From Chloroflexota bacterium (GTDB lineage: Bacteria > Chloroflexota > Anaerolineae > Aggregatilineales > J027), in contig RFGP01000063.1 in assembly GCA_003697365.1 (NCBI GenBank), positions 1-44,725 of the forward strand: 44,725 nucleotides of DNA. The letters are read 5' to 3'. Position 1 is the first letter of the stretch, and the number at the start of each line of letters is the position of its first letter. A program made the position numbers and the translations under genes. Under the pieces are notes generated by a model. It was not told the DNA's origin. It ran no database searches and was given only the letters and a program-made list of their open reading frames with translations. This document shows, piece by piece, positions 1 through 7,835 of the stretch.

Positions 1-879
1 GACCATTGTTCCAAAACCAACAGGAACAATAATTTGTGACCACAAATCATTGCCATACATGACTGGGTATAAACGAAGCAACAGATAGATACCCGCTTTT
101 ACCATTGTTGCAGAGTGAAGATAAGCGCTCGCTGGTGTAGGAGCACTCATCGCGCCGGGCAACCAAAAGTGAAAAGGAAATTGCGCGCTTTTGGTAAAAG
201 CTCCTAGCAAAATAAGTAACAAGATAGCTGTATACCAATCATGATCAACAAGCTGCTTGGTATGAAGAATAGTAGCAAGGTCAGTGACAAATCCTGTGCC
301 GTTAATTTCAGCAACGGCAAGTCCAAGTAATACAAGTCCGCCAATAAGCGCTAAGCCACCACCACCAGTAATGATAAGCGCCTGTAAGCCACCAAAGCGC
401 GCTTCTGGGTCTTTGTCACCCTTAAAACTGATGAGCAAGAACGAGGTAATGCTTGTGAGTTCCCACATGATAAACATCGTAATGATGTTTCCGGCAATCA
501 CAAGCCCAAGCATTGCCCCTGCAAACGTCATCAGAATTGTGTTAAAGCGAGTTTGTTCATCTTTATCTTCAAAATAATAGCCTGAATAGAAAAATATGAT
601 TGCGCCGATGCCGCTGATAATTAACGAAAACAGCAAAGAAAGGCCATCAAGATAGAATGAGGCATTAATTCCTAACTCAGGCATCCATTCAATCGTGCGG
701 CTGACATTTTGGTTACCTTCTACATAAGGAAAATAACCAATAAACGCGATAAACAACAGTAACATAGCGCCTGTTGTTAGTGCTGTTTGTGCTGTTTTAG
801 GGAGCCAACGGCGCACTTCTGGAATTGCTAATAGAAGTGCAATTACAAAAGGCACTGCATTTAGAACGAGTATATCCAT
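1..879 (-). CDS. mrpA: MrpA-type Na+/H+ antiporter subunit A (partial, N-terminal 293 residues)
   Basis: This frame is open from an ATG at 877-879 to the window edge, so the C-terminus is missing. My translation gives successive hydrophobic helices and the sequences WELTSITSFLLI, FPFHFWLPGAMSAPTPASAY and LHSATMVKAGIYLL. These are hallmarks of the proton-conducting membrane subunits shared by complex I (NuoL) and Mrp antiporters. The WELTSI-SFLLI form and the short N-terminal periplasmic loops fit the MrpA/MbhA side better than NuoL. In the family, this subunit exchanges Na+ for H+ as part of a multi-subunit membrane complex. The other subunits should lie beyond position 1. No convincing Shine-Dalgarno is visible before the ATG. 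NuoL is the main alternative; finding the C-terminal MrpB-like domain would settle it. Confidence 0.82.
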   Translation of the reverse strand, partial: MDILVLNAVPFVIALLLAIPEVRRWLPKTAQTALTTGAMLLLFIAFIGYFPYVEGNQNVSRTIEWMPELGINASFYLDGLSLLFSLIISGIGAIIFFYSGYYFEDKDEQTRFNTILMTFAGAMLGLVIAGNIITMFIMWELTSITSFLLISFKGDKDPEARFGGLQALIITGGGGLALIGGLVLLGLAVAEINGTGFVTDLATILHTKQLVDHDWYTAILLLILLGAFTKSAQFPFHFWLPGAMSAPTPASAYLHSATMVKAGIYLLLRLYPVMYGNDLWSQIIVPVGFGTMV

Positions 880-1142
880 AATATTTTTTGTATCGCTCTC
901 CTACAATGACTTGCAGCTAATTGCCACATACATTCATACCAAGACGAATCGAGGTTAGCACTGATCAGAGTATATGTCGATGATTAAAGGCTTAGATTGT
1001 TGCTTTGCACAACGCAGGCGACGGGTACTACGACGTATTAAAAGATAGCGGTAGATACTAAAATCCATTCCTAAATACAAGCTAAGTGGAAGATGAAATT
1101 TACATGAGTTAGACTTTAATATGTTACTTCCCAACATACTTA

Positions 1143-1151
1143 TGCTATAAT
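1143..1151 (+). promoter_or_regulatory. Extended -10 promoter (TGCTATAAT)
   Basis: A perfect TGn-TATAAT extended -10 element lies in the gap between mrpA and cysM. The -35 region, about 17 bases upstream, is poor, as is usual for extended -10 promoters. The predicted start, near 1158, is about 275 bases before cysM, leaving a long transcribed leader or a separate small RNA. The same TGCTATAAT string precedes tatA at 11253. Confidence 0.6.
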
Positions 1152-1157
1152 GTTGTT

Positions 1158-1395
1158 ATCAAAACTGAATGTAATCAAGGGTCATCTTTTACCTAATGAT
1201 GAAATACCTTTATTGCGCTTGTTGTTGTTGTGAGAAGCAGGAGGGCATCCGCTAGAGCTCGCAACAAACACAAGCTAACCAAGTTCCTAATAGACAATTA
1301 GCTAAAAACCAGCAGCTTAAGCGTGGTATACCTCCTGCGGCAAAGCCGTAGCGTTGGATCAGACCACGCTTTTTAACACCTGCTGGTTTTTTGGT
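1158..1395 (+). ncRNA. Candidate structured RNA or leader with two long hairpins
   Basis: This 240-base stretch follows the extended -10 at 1143-1151 and has no coding potential I can support. Hairpin 1 pairs 1217-1234 with 1258-1275: 16 of 18 positions pair, including one G-U. Hairpin 2 is an elongated rod of three nested stems. A perfect 12-bp stem joins 1304-1315 to 1380-1391, a 9-bp stem joins 1319-1327 to 1363-1371, and a 7-bp stem (one G-U) joins 1335-1341 to 1345-1351 around an AAA loop. The outer stem ends in a run of T, so it can act as an intrinsic terminator 41 bases before the cysM start. It is either a free-standing small RNA or a transcription-attenuating leader of the sulfur operon. 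I could not match it to tmRNA, RNase P RNA, SRP RNA or a known riboswitch core. Confidence 0.5.
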
Positions 1396-1432
1396 TTAAA
1401 TCAAGATGATTCACTGATAGATAGGAATAGTT

Positions 1433-2380
1433 ATGGTCTCGCTTATACAACAAGCTATCCAAGTAAAACACTTAACTGAGAGCATAGGGAAAACCCCACT
1501 CATTGGGTTTCAAAGAATCACAGATCACCTCCCTGCTAATGTGCAAATTTTGGCGAAAGCAGAATGGCAAAATCCGGGAGGAAGTGTTAAAGACAGAGCA
1601 GCCCTCAATATCATTACGTCAGCAATAAAAGAAGGAAAACTAGGCCCAAATATCACGTTACTCGATAGCACAAGCGGAAATACAGGCATTGCCTATGCCA
1701 TGCTTGGTGCAGTATTAGGCATTAAAGTTCATCTATTTGTGCCCGCTAATGCGAGTCCAGAGCGCATAAAAATATTACGCGCTTATGGCGTGCATCTCAC
1801 ACTTACTGATCCTTTAGAAGGATCAGATGGCGCTATTTTGGCTGTACGTCAACTTGCTGAGGCTGAACCCGACCGCTATTTCTATGCAGATCAATACAAT
1901 AACCCAGCTAATTGGCAGGCACATTACAATACCACTGCGCCCGAAATTTGGGAGCAAACACAAGGTGCTATTACACACTTTGTCGCAGGTCTAGGCACAA
2001 CAGGAACATTTACTGGAACGGCTCGTCGGCTAAAAGAATTCAATTCATCTATTGAGGCTATATCAGTCCAACCCGATTCTCCCTTTAATGGTCTAGAAGG
2101 GCTGAAGCATATTCCTACTGCCATACGTCCCGGTATTTATGATGAGACTTTGGCCGATCGAAATTTAGAAATTGGTACCGAAGAGAGCTACCAAATGGCA
2201 CGCCGACTTGCCCGTGAAGAAGGCTATTTAGTAGGAATTAGCTCAGCTACAGCGATGGTTGCAGCATTGAAGATCGCTGAAGAAGTCGCAAAAAGCGGAC
2301 GTTCAGCAACCATTGTGACCATTTTTCCTGATAACGCTTACAAGTACCTTAGCGATGCGTTCTGGACAAGTGAACTATGA
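1433..2380 (+). CDS. cysM: PLP-dependent cysteine synthase, CysM-like
   Basis: This 315-residue fold-type II PLP enzyme has the size of bacterial cysteine synthases. The PLP lysine is K53 in NPGGSVKDRA. TSGNTG forms the substrate loop, GLGTTGTFTG binds the PLP phosphate, and VGISSATA lies near the C-terminus. The family makes L-cysteine by replacing the side-chain leaving group of O-acetyl- or O-phosphoserine with sulfur. In Mycobacterium tuberculosis, CysM takes its sulfur from the thiocarboxylated carrier CysO, and Mec+ then releases cysteine. Here the next two genes encode exactly a JAMM peptidase and a CysO-like carrier, so carrier-dependent synthesis is the best reading. The stop overlaps the next start in ATGA. 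AGGA about seven bases upstream supports the ATG. Ordinary sulfide-dependent CysK/CysM is the alternative. Confidence 0.88.
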   Translation: MVSLIQQAIQVKHLTESIGKTPLIGFQRITDHLPANVQILAKAEWQNPGGSVKDRAALNIITSAIKEGKLGPNITLLDSTSGNTGIAYAMLGAVLGIKVHLFVPANASPERIKILRAYGVHLTLTDPLEGSDGAILAVRQLAEAEPDRYFYADQYNNPANWQAHYNTTAPEIWEQTQGAITHFVAGLGTTGTFTGTARRLKEFNSSIEAISVQPDSPFNGLEGLKHIPTAIRPGIYDETLADRNLEIGTEESYQMARRLAREEGYLVGISSATAMVAALKIAEEVAKSGRSATIVTIFPDNAYKYLSDAFWTSEL

Positions 2381-2805
2381 AACTCTTGTTGCCCAACGAG
2401 CTTTACCCAAATATCGTATCTCATCTGTGTTCAACTTACCCAAACGAAGGTGGCGGCTTTTTAGTTGGCAAGATACACCAAGACGAACAACGAGTTGTTG
2501 AAGAAATTTATCCCGTTGAAAACACCTTTGCTGAACAAGAGCAATTTCATCGTTTCTTAGCAGAGAGCAGCGCTTATCAACAAATCGAAGACATGGCCGA
2601 TGCGCGCGGTTTAACATTGCTGGGCTATTATCATTCTCACCCTAATGTAGCAGCAGTTCCATCTGAATATGATCGCATTCATGCATGGCCATTTTTTGCC
2701 TATTTGATCGTCTCAATACGAAACAATCAAGCTGTTGAAGAACGCCTTTGGCAGCTTTCTCAAGATCGAAAGTCCTTCATTGAAGGCGAGCTATTGTTTA
2801 TCTAA
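2377..2805 (+). CDS. mec: JAMM/MPN+ metallopeptidase, Mec+-like
   Basis: This 142-residue protein has a complete JAMM zinc motif: E24, H86 and H88 in YHSHPN, S96 and D99 (HSH, seven residues, then SEYD). Mec+ of mycobacteria uses this fold to cleave the C-terminal cysteine adduct from the sulfur carrier CysO; relatives remove ubiquitin-like proteins from conjugates. The gene overlaps cysM by four bases and precedes the CysO-like gene by 42 bases, so translational coupling and shared function are likely. In this operon the peptidase may have two jobs, cutting after the internal GlyGly of the fused carrier and releasing cysteine from the CysO-Cys adduct. The first job is my inference. Confidence 0.9.
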   Translation: MKLLLPNELYPNIVSHLCSTYPNEGGGFLVGKIHQDEQRVVEEIYPVENTFAEQEQFHRFLAESSAYQQIEDMADARGLTLLGYYHSHPNVAAVPSEYDRIHAWPFFAYLIVSIRNNQAVEERLWQLSQDRKSFIEGELLFI

Positions 2806-2847
2806 AAACAACACACACAACACCTAACAATTAAGGAGAATTTTTCA

Positions 2848-3573
2848 ATGCCTACAATCAAAATTCCTACCCCGTTACGTACCTATACTGGCGGAAATGC
2901 CGAAATTGAGGTCAGTGGCAATACTGTTGCGGCTATTTTAGAGGATTTGGTCGCGCAATATCCTGATCTGAAGCAACATCTTTTCCATGAAGGTCAGCTT
3001 CGTGATTTTGTGAACGTATTTATTGGTGAAGATGATATTCGCGAACGCGATGGTATCAATACGGCCGTGCAAGCAACAGATCGTTTACGTATTATCCCTA
3101 GTATTGCCGGAGGGACAGATGAAGGCATATTAAGCCAAGTTGATCATAGCGCGATCCGCACAAATCAAGCAGCAATTATCACTCTACTGTTGTTTGCATT
3201 TATTGTGCAACTACCATTGCTTGTTGGGTTTGTTTCTTTAACGCTATTCATTGGCACAATGAATGAGCGTTTGAACTTGTTTAAGCTGCTATATCAAAGT
3301 GTTTTGCGCCCACGCGGTATTCTCAAACCTGATATTAAACCTGATAATCCTGAGCCCCATCGTTTTTCTCAAGGACTTGGTGCCACATTCACAGCCTTAA
3401 GCACGCTATTTCTAATCATAAAACTCTCAGTAATTGGGTGGGGGTTGGCATGGCTTGTTATTGTGTTAGCGGGCTTAAATTTATTCACAGGTTTTTGCGC
3501 AGGCTGCTTTGTATATTATCAACTTAGCAAACACAACGTGCGCGGATTTAACAAGCGTCCCATACGTATATAA
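2848..3573 (+). CDS. CysO/ThiS-like sulfur carrier fused to a DUF4395-like membrane domain
   Basis: The 241-residue product has two parts. Residues 1-89 are a ubiquitin-fold carrier very close in pattern to mycobacterial CysO (TPLRTYTGG near the start, FVNVFIGEDDIR, then IIPSIAGG with the diglycine at 88-89). A free carrier would stop there, but this one continues through TDEG and a polar linker. The rest is a membrane domain of about 150 residues with hydrophobic segments near 107-135 and 180-222 and a conserved-looking GFCAGCF segment, resembling DUF4395 proteins. ThiS-type carriers work only with an exposed C-terminal GlyGly, which an E1 adenylates and converts to thiocarboxylate. The fusion therefore implies proteolytic maturation, plausibly by the JAMM enzyme just upstream. 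AAGGAG precedes the ATG. The DUF4395 name is from memory of the family. Confidence 0.85.
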   Translation: MPTIKIPTPLRTYTGGNAEIEVSGNTVAAILEDLVAQYPDLKQHLFHEGQLRDFVNVFIGEDDIRERDGINTAVQATDRLRIIPSIAGGTDEGILSQVDHSAIRTNQAAIITLLLFAFIVQLPLLVGFVSLTLFIGTMNERLNLFKLLYQSVLRPRGILKPDIKPDNPEPHRFSQGLGATFTALSTLFLIIKLSVIGWGLAWLVIVLAGLNLFTGFCAGCFVYYQLSKHNVRGFNKRPIRI

Positions 3574-3584
3574 AGAGGTATGCC

Positions 3585-3986
3585 ATGCTAGAACGATTAT
3601 TCATAGTTGTTTTCATTATTACGGCTTTCGTTGCAGCATATTATCTATTCAAATATTGGCAACTTAAGCAAGTGCAAGCACAGGCAAAACTTGGCGATGC
3701 TCTAATGAATGAAATACCCGAAGGTCAGTCAGCGATTTTGTACTTCACGGCTGAGTGGTGCAGTGTTTGCAAACTCCAACAACAACCCGCAATGCAGCAA
3801 TTTATAGCTGAAAACCCAAATGTTAAAGTCGTTACCATAGATATAGAGGTTATGCCAGAAGTAGCGCAACGATGGCATATCCTGAGTTTACCAACCACCA
3901 TCATTCTAGATAAAAAGCATGTCCCAATTGCTATGAATCATGGTGCAGTATCTGCTCGCAAACTTGCCCAACAATTGGAGAGATAG
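3585..3986 (+). CDS. Membrane-anchored thioredoxin-like protein
   Basis: This 133-residue protein starts with one membrane-spanning helix (about residues 4-23), a short linker, then a thioredoxin domain. The redox pair is C59/C62 in EWCSVC, not the usual WCGPC, and the conserved cis-Pro appears in LSLPTTI. Orientation cannot be settled from sequence; the N-terminus could be a signal anchor placing the domain outside or a tether facing in. It sits 12 bases after the carrier-membrane fusion and seven before the E1 gene. This suggests it reduces persulfides or disulfides formed during sulfur transfer, at the membrane where the DUF4395-like domain resides. That role is inference; the fold is clear. 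Confidence 0.85.
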   Translation: MLERLFIVVFIITAFVAAYYLFKYWQLKQVQAQAKLGDALMNEIPEGQSAILYFTAEWCSVCKLQQQPAMQQFIAENPNVKVVTIDIEVMPEVAQRWHILSLPTTIILDKKHVPIAMNHGAVSARKLAQQLER

Positions 3987-3992
3987 ATTCAT

Positions 3993-5183
3993 ATGACAGT
4001 TTCATTAATTCACGCAACTGATGTCGAATTATCACATGAGGAAATCAAGCGCTATAGTCGGCATTTGATCATGCCAGAAGTTGGCATAGAAGGACAGAAA
4101 AAACTTAAAGCCGCTAAGATTTTATTGGTCGGTACAGGCGGACTAGGTAGCCCAACAGCCATGTATTTAGCAGCAGCTGGCATCGGCACACTAGGACTTG
4201 TCGATTATGATGTTGTCGACGTTACGAACCTACAACGCCAAATCATTCATGGTACAAAAGATGTTGGTGTCCCTAAAATAGAATCTGCTGCCTCTACGCT
4301 TGCTGATTTGAATCCTCATGTGAAAATTATCAAGCATGAAGTGCCACTAACAAGCGAGAACGCACTAGAAATCATCAAAGATTACGACATCGTTATCGAT
4401 GGCACAGATAATTTTCCTACACGATACCTCGTTAATGATGCCTGTGTAATGCTGGGCAAAGTAAATATTTACGGCAGCATCTTTCGCTTTGAGGGGCAAG
4501 TTTCCGTATTTGGTGCCGAAGATGGCCCATGTTATCGTTGCTTATTTCCTAGCCCTCCACCACCCGGCTTAGTTCCAAATTGCGCCGAAGGCGGTGTTCT
4601 AGGAATTTTGCCCGGTACCATTGGCACTTTACAAGCAACTGAAGCCATTAAAATAGTGCTTGGTATTGGAAAACCGCTTATTGGTCGATTACTGCTATAT
4701 GATGCGTTGGAAATGAGCTTTGATTTTGTCAAAGTAAAAAAGAATCCCCATTGCCCCGTCTGTGGAGAAAACCCCACAATTACAGGTCTGATAGATTATG
4801 AGCAGTTTTGCGGGATGCCTGCACATGATCACAGCCAACACACTGATCTAACACCAGAGGTAATTATCCCCGCTATTTCCGTCAAGCAACTAAAATCACG
4901 TCTTGATAGCGGAGAGCAACTCGTAATTATTGATGTACGTGAAGCACATGAGCGTGATATTAGTGCCCTTGATGTTGCTATTCATATACCCAAAGGGGAA
5001 GTCAGGCAGCGTCTTAGCGAAATTCCACACAATGTTCCAGTGGTTGTCCATTGCCGTACAGGTGGACGTAGTGGAGAAGTCGTAAAATGGCTTATGGAAG
5101 AAGGCTACACCAATGTCGTTAACCTTGCAGGAGGCATTAACGCATGGGCGCGCTTAATTGATCCAAGTATTCCTGAGTATTAA
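3993..5183 (+). CDS. moeZ: E1-like sulfur-carrier adenylyltransferase with C-terminal rhodanese (MoeZ type)
   Basis: The 396-residue protein has two domains. Residues 15-270 are a ThiF/MoeB-type E1: GTGGLGSP nucleotide loop at 48-55, DGTDNFPTR at 136-144, zinc cysteines C180/C183 and C254/C257, and the acceptor-type C197 in VPNCAEGG. Residues 290-396 are a rhodanese domain with active-site C354 in HCRTGGRS. MoeZ of M. tuberculosis has this architecture and both adenylates and thiocarboxylates CysO. Position in the operon beside the CysO-like fusion makes that carrier the likely client. Thiamine or molybdopterin carriers are alternatives, but no thi or moa gene is present here. Confidence 0.9.
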   Translation: MTVSLIHATDVELSHEEIKRYSRHLIMPEVGIEGQKKLKAAKILLVGTGGLGSPTAMYLAAAGIGTLGLVDYDVVDVTNLQRQIIHGTKDVGVPKIESAASTLADLNPHVKIIKHEVPLTSENALEIIKDYDIVIDGTDNFPTRYLVNDACVMLGKVNIYGSIFRFEGQVSVFGAEDGPCYRCLFPSPPPPGLVPNCAEGGVLGILPGTIGTLQATEAIKIVLGIGKPLIGRLLLYDALEMSFDFVKVKKNPHCPVCGENPTITGLIDYEQFCGMPAHDHSQHTDLTPEVIIPAISVKQLKSRLDSGEQLVIIDVREAHERDISALDVAIHIPKGEVRQRLSEIPHNVPVVVHCRTGGRSGEVVKWLMEEGYTNVVNLAGGINAWARLIDPSIPEY

Positions 5184-5185
5184 TT

Positions 5186-5238
5186 CAAAATCTATTTTGA
5201 TACACTACAAGGCGCGGAGATAAAACCGCGTCTTGTAA
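5186..5238 (+). promoter_or_regulatory. Dyad plus stable hairpin in the leader of the second rhodanese gene
   Basis: Two structures fill the 77-base gap. One is a dyad with 7-base arms around CT (5186-5192 with 5195-5201). The other is a 12-bp stem with one G-U pair and an 8-base loop (5207-5218 with 5227-5238). The second is not followed by a T run, so it is not a classical terminator. It ends 22 bases before the rhodanese start and could tune mRNA stability or translation of the last gene. Confidence 0.45.
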
Positions 5239-5260
5239 CTTATCTTGGAGAGAAGAAAAC

Positions 5261-5599
5261 ATGAGTAACATTCAGAATATTAGCCCCACACAGCTAAAAC
5301 AACGCATTGAGCAAGGTGAGGAATTTATACTGATTGATGTTCGTGAAGATTGGGAATTAGAAATTAGTCGTTTAGATGCAGCCCAACAAATTGTGCTCCA
5401 CACGTTACCTGAGCGCGCTGAACAAGAAATCCCTAAAGACAAGCCTGTCGTGTTTATTTGCCGTAGTGGTGGAAGAAGCCTACAGGCAGCGCTTTTTTTG
5501 GCACAAAACGGATGGGATACACAATATTTATATAACCTAGATGGGGGAATTTTGCGTTGGGCTCAAGAAGTAGACCCAACGCTGCCCACAAACTATTAA
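5261..5599 (+). CDS. Single-domain rhodanese-like sulfurtransferase
   Basis: This 112-residue rhodanese domain has active-site C67 in CRSGGRS and the usual LIDVRE strand near the N-terminus and GGILRWAQEVDP at the end. It closely parallels the C-terminal domain of the upstream MoeZ-type protein, including the ending pattern (GGI--WA--VDP or IDP), so a local duplication is likely. It probably moves sulfane sulfur from a donor to the E1/carrier system. GGAGAG precedes the ATG. Its stop codon overlaps the stop of convergent galK in TTAA. Confidence 0.88.
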   Translation: MSNIQNISPTQLKQRIEQGEEFILIDVREDWELEISRLDAAQQIVLHTLPERAEQEIPKDKPVVFICRSGGRSLQAALFLAQNGWDTQYLYNLDGGILRWAQEVDPTLPTNY

Positions 5600-6750
5600 A
5601 CCAAAAATTCTACCGAACTGCCTGCTGTTGGTTCGCAAACATAAAATTCTGCTTGCAAGCCAGTGGCAGCAGCATATTGTTCTTTTACAGCATCCACAAA
5701 GCCTGAAACTTGCTCACGCTGAACAAGACTTACAGCACAACCGCCAAAACCACCCCCCATGATGCGCGCACCAAAGCAGGCTTGATGTTGACGCGCTTTT
5801 TCAGTGAGAATGTCTAGCTCTTGGATTGAAACCTCATAATCATCACGTAAGCTATAATGGCTATTGTTGATCAGTTCGCCAGCTTGTGTTAAGTTTTCAC
5901 TCATTAAGACATCTCGCATTTTAAGTGTGCGCTCGTTTTCTGTTACTACATGCCGAGCACGCCGCAACAGAACATCGCCTAATGTCGATGCATATTGATT
6001 CACTAAGTCCAAAGTTGCGTCTCTTAATGATTTTACCCCTAAAATTTTCGCGGCATCCTCACATTGCTGGCGACGCAAAGCATACTCAGAATCTACAAGT
6101 TGACGTGGCTTCATCGAATTGATGACAACGATACTTGCTTGCTGAGGAATAACTACTGGTTCGGTCTCTAAAGAACGACAGTCTAATAGGATAGCGTATG
6201 GCCCTTCAGGAATGGCTGAAGCCATCTGATCCATTACCCCTACTGGCACACCAGTGAATTTGTGCTCAATATCTACTGCCAACAAAGCCTTCTGTTTTTG
6301 GGTATAACGGTTGTCCCCCAAAAGTGCTAACACAGCCTCAATCGAGGCTACGCCAATTGCAGCCGAAGAGGACATCCCACCGCCAATAGGTATATCGCTA
6401 CCGATCAAAATATCTGCACCACAAGGGTTTTGCCCTTGTTGTTGCATCAGCCACCATGCCCCTCGAATATACGTTGTCCAATGAGGCCAAATTGGTTCTT
6501 GAACTTGATTAGTCGGAATACTGACAAGTTCATCACCATAATCGATTGTGAAGACACAGATTTGGTCGTCCTCACGTGGGGCCACTGCCATCCAGACCGC
6601 GCGGTTTACAGCAAGTGGCATAACAAACCCTTCGTTATAATCCGTATGCTCACCGATGAGATTTGCACGGCCGGGAGCACGTACTAAATATTGCGCGTCA
6701 TGCCCATACACTTGGGCAAAACGCGCTAATACAGTCTCACGAATTGTCAC
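5596..6750 (-). CDS. galK: Galactokinase
   Basis: The 384-residue product is full length for galactokinase (GHMP kinase family), which phosphorylates D-galactose to galactose 1-phosphate in the cytoplasm. The signature PGRANLIGEHTDYNEGFVMP sits near the N-terminus, the GHMP ATP loop reads IPIGGGMSSSAA, and MGGGFGGCAV lies near the C-terminus. The start is GTG (complement of CAC at 6748-6750), preceded by AAGGAG. It is 27 bases downstream of galT on the same strand, giving the two central Leloir steps. The epimerase galE is not in the window. Confidence 0.95.
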   Translation of the reverse strand: MTIRETVLARFAQVYGHDAQYLVRAPGRANLIGEHTDYNEGFVMPLAVNRAVWMAVAPREDDQICVFTIDYGDELVSIPTNQVQEPIWPHWTTYIRGAWWLMQQQGQNPCGADILIGSDIPIGGGMSSSAAIGVASIEAVLALLGDNRYTQKQKALLAVDIEHKFTGVPVGVMDQMASAIPEGPYAILLDCRSLETEPVVIPQQASIVVINSMKPRQLVDSEYALRRQQCEDAAKILGVKSLRDATLDLVNQYASTLGDVLLRRARHVVTENERTLKMRDVLMSENLTQAGELINNSHYSLRDDYEVSIQELDILTEKARQHQACFGARIMGGGFGGCAVSLVQREQVSGFVDAVKEQYAAATGLQAEFYVCEPTAGSSVEFLV

Positions 6751-6777
6751 AAACGTAGACTCCTTATATATATTCTG

Positions 6778-7815
6778 TTAAGAAAAACGTTCTGATGGCA
6801 ATTCTCTCAGGCGTTCCGCAGCAGATTCAGGTGTAATATCTCGCTGGGGTGTACCGAGCATTTCATAGCCCACCATAAATTTACGAATAGTAGCACTGCG
6901 TAGCAATGGCGGGTAAAAATGCGCGTGTAAGTGCCAATGTGGTTGTGGCCCACTGTTTACAGGCGCTTGATGAAACCCCATACTATAAGGAAACATTGTA
7001 CGGAACAAATTATCATAGCGAATAGTAATGGCTGAGAGCGCAGTAGCTAAGCCATCACGTTCTTCAGAAGTGAGCTCATGTAAATAAGCAACTGCACGCT
7101 TAGCAATGAGCAATACTTCAAATGGCCACACTGCCCAATAAGGCACCACGATCAGCCAATACTCATTTTCATAAACAACTCTTATTTGCTGTTGTAATTC
7201 AACTTCAACGATTTCAGAAAGTAATGTTTTTCCATGTTGCTCAAAATAAGCACGCTGTGTAACGTCTTCTTTGCTCACTTCACGCGGCAGGCGTTCTGTT
7301 GCCCAAATTTGACCATGCGGATGAGGATTAGAAGCCCCCATTGCCTGACCTTTATTTTCAAATATCTGAACATAAGTCAGCCAATCGTTTTGAGCTAAAT
7401 CAAGCGTTTGTTCTCCCCACATATCAACGACAGCTCGAATGCGCTCAACTGGCATATGCGCAAGCGTCCAATCATGACGTGGAGAGAAACAAATGACGCG
7501 ACAAATCCCGCGTTCAGGTTGCAATTGATAAAGCGGGTGACTATTGTCAATGTGACTTGTATCACCGAGTGTGGGCAATAAAGCAGGAAAATCGTTATCA
7601 AAAACAAAAACGCCATCATACTTAGGATTTTGTACGCCCCCTACTCGTGCATTGCCGGGACACAAATAGCACGTCGGATCATAGGTAGGACGTTGCTCAT
7701 CTGGAATATCCTCAACTTGGCCTTGCCACGGACGCTTGGCACGATGAGGACTTACCAAAATCCACTCATTAGTAAGCGGATTTAGTCGCCGATGTGGATA
7801 TTCATAAATTGTCAT
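6778..7815 (-). CDS. galT: Galactose-1-phosphate uridylyltransferase
   Basis: The 345-residue protein carries the HIT-superfamily catalytic pattern [11 protein letters not shown], where the middle His takes the uridylyl group, and a zinc-type CYLCPGN pair early on. GalT exchanges UMP between UDP-glucose and galactose 1-phosphate. It is transcribed with galK and sits 20 bases after the STAS gene. The whole minus-strand block from 11239 to 5596 may be one transcript, although a functional link between galactose use and the regulators is not obvious. Confidence 0.95.
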   Translation of the reverse strand: MTIYEYPHRRLNPLTNEWILVSPHRAKRPWQGQVEDIPDEQRPTYDPTCYLCPGNARVGGVQNPKYDGVFVFDNDFPALLPTLGDTSHIDNSHPLYQLQPERGICRVICFSPRHDWTLAHMPVERIRAVVDMWGEQTLDLAQNDWLTYVQIFENKGQAMGASNPHPHGQIWATERLPREVSKEDVTQRAYFEQHGKTLLSEIVEVELQQQIRVVYENEYWLIVVPYWAVWPFEVLLIAKRAVAYLHELTSEERDGLATALSAITIRYDNLFRTMFPYSMGFHQAPVNSGPQPHWHLHAHFYPPLLRSATIRKFMVGYEMLGTPQRDITPESAAERLRELPSERFS

Positions 7816-7835
7816 TGAACTTATGCCTTGCTTAA

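Noticed and set aside
955-1137. 60-codon minus-strand frame upstream of the structured RNA
   Set aside because: No ribosome site, no family pattern, and it ends where a plus-strand promoter begins; composition looks non-coding.
1319-1370. Resemblance of GTGGTATACC to the T-box motif (TGGNACC)
   Set aside because: There is a two-base insertion in the bulge, the following GCG is displaced, and no stem I specifier features are visible upstream.
1158-1395. tmRNA, RNase P RNA, SRP RNA or TPP riboswitch
   Set aside because: None of their conserved cores is present, including the TPP motif that a neighbouring ThiS-like gene might suggest.
2848-5183. Thiamine (ThiS/ThiF) or molybdopterin (MoaD/MoeB) assignment of the carrier and E1
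   Set aside because: The adjacent CysM-like synthase and JAMM peptidase, and the CysO-like sequence pattern, favour cysteine synthesis; no thi or moa gene is near.
5925-6122. Plus-strand open frames inside galK, and similar frames opposite most genes
   Set aside because: They are shadows of well-supported genes and show no family patterns.
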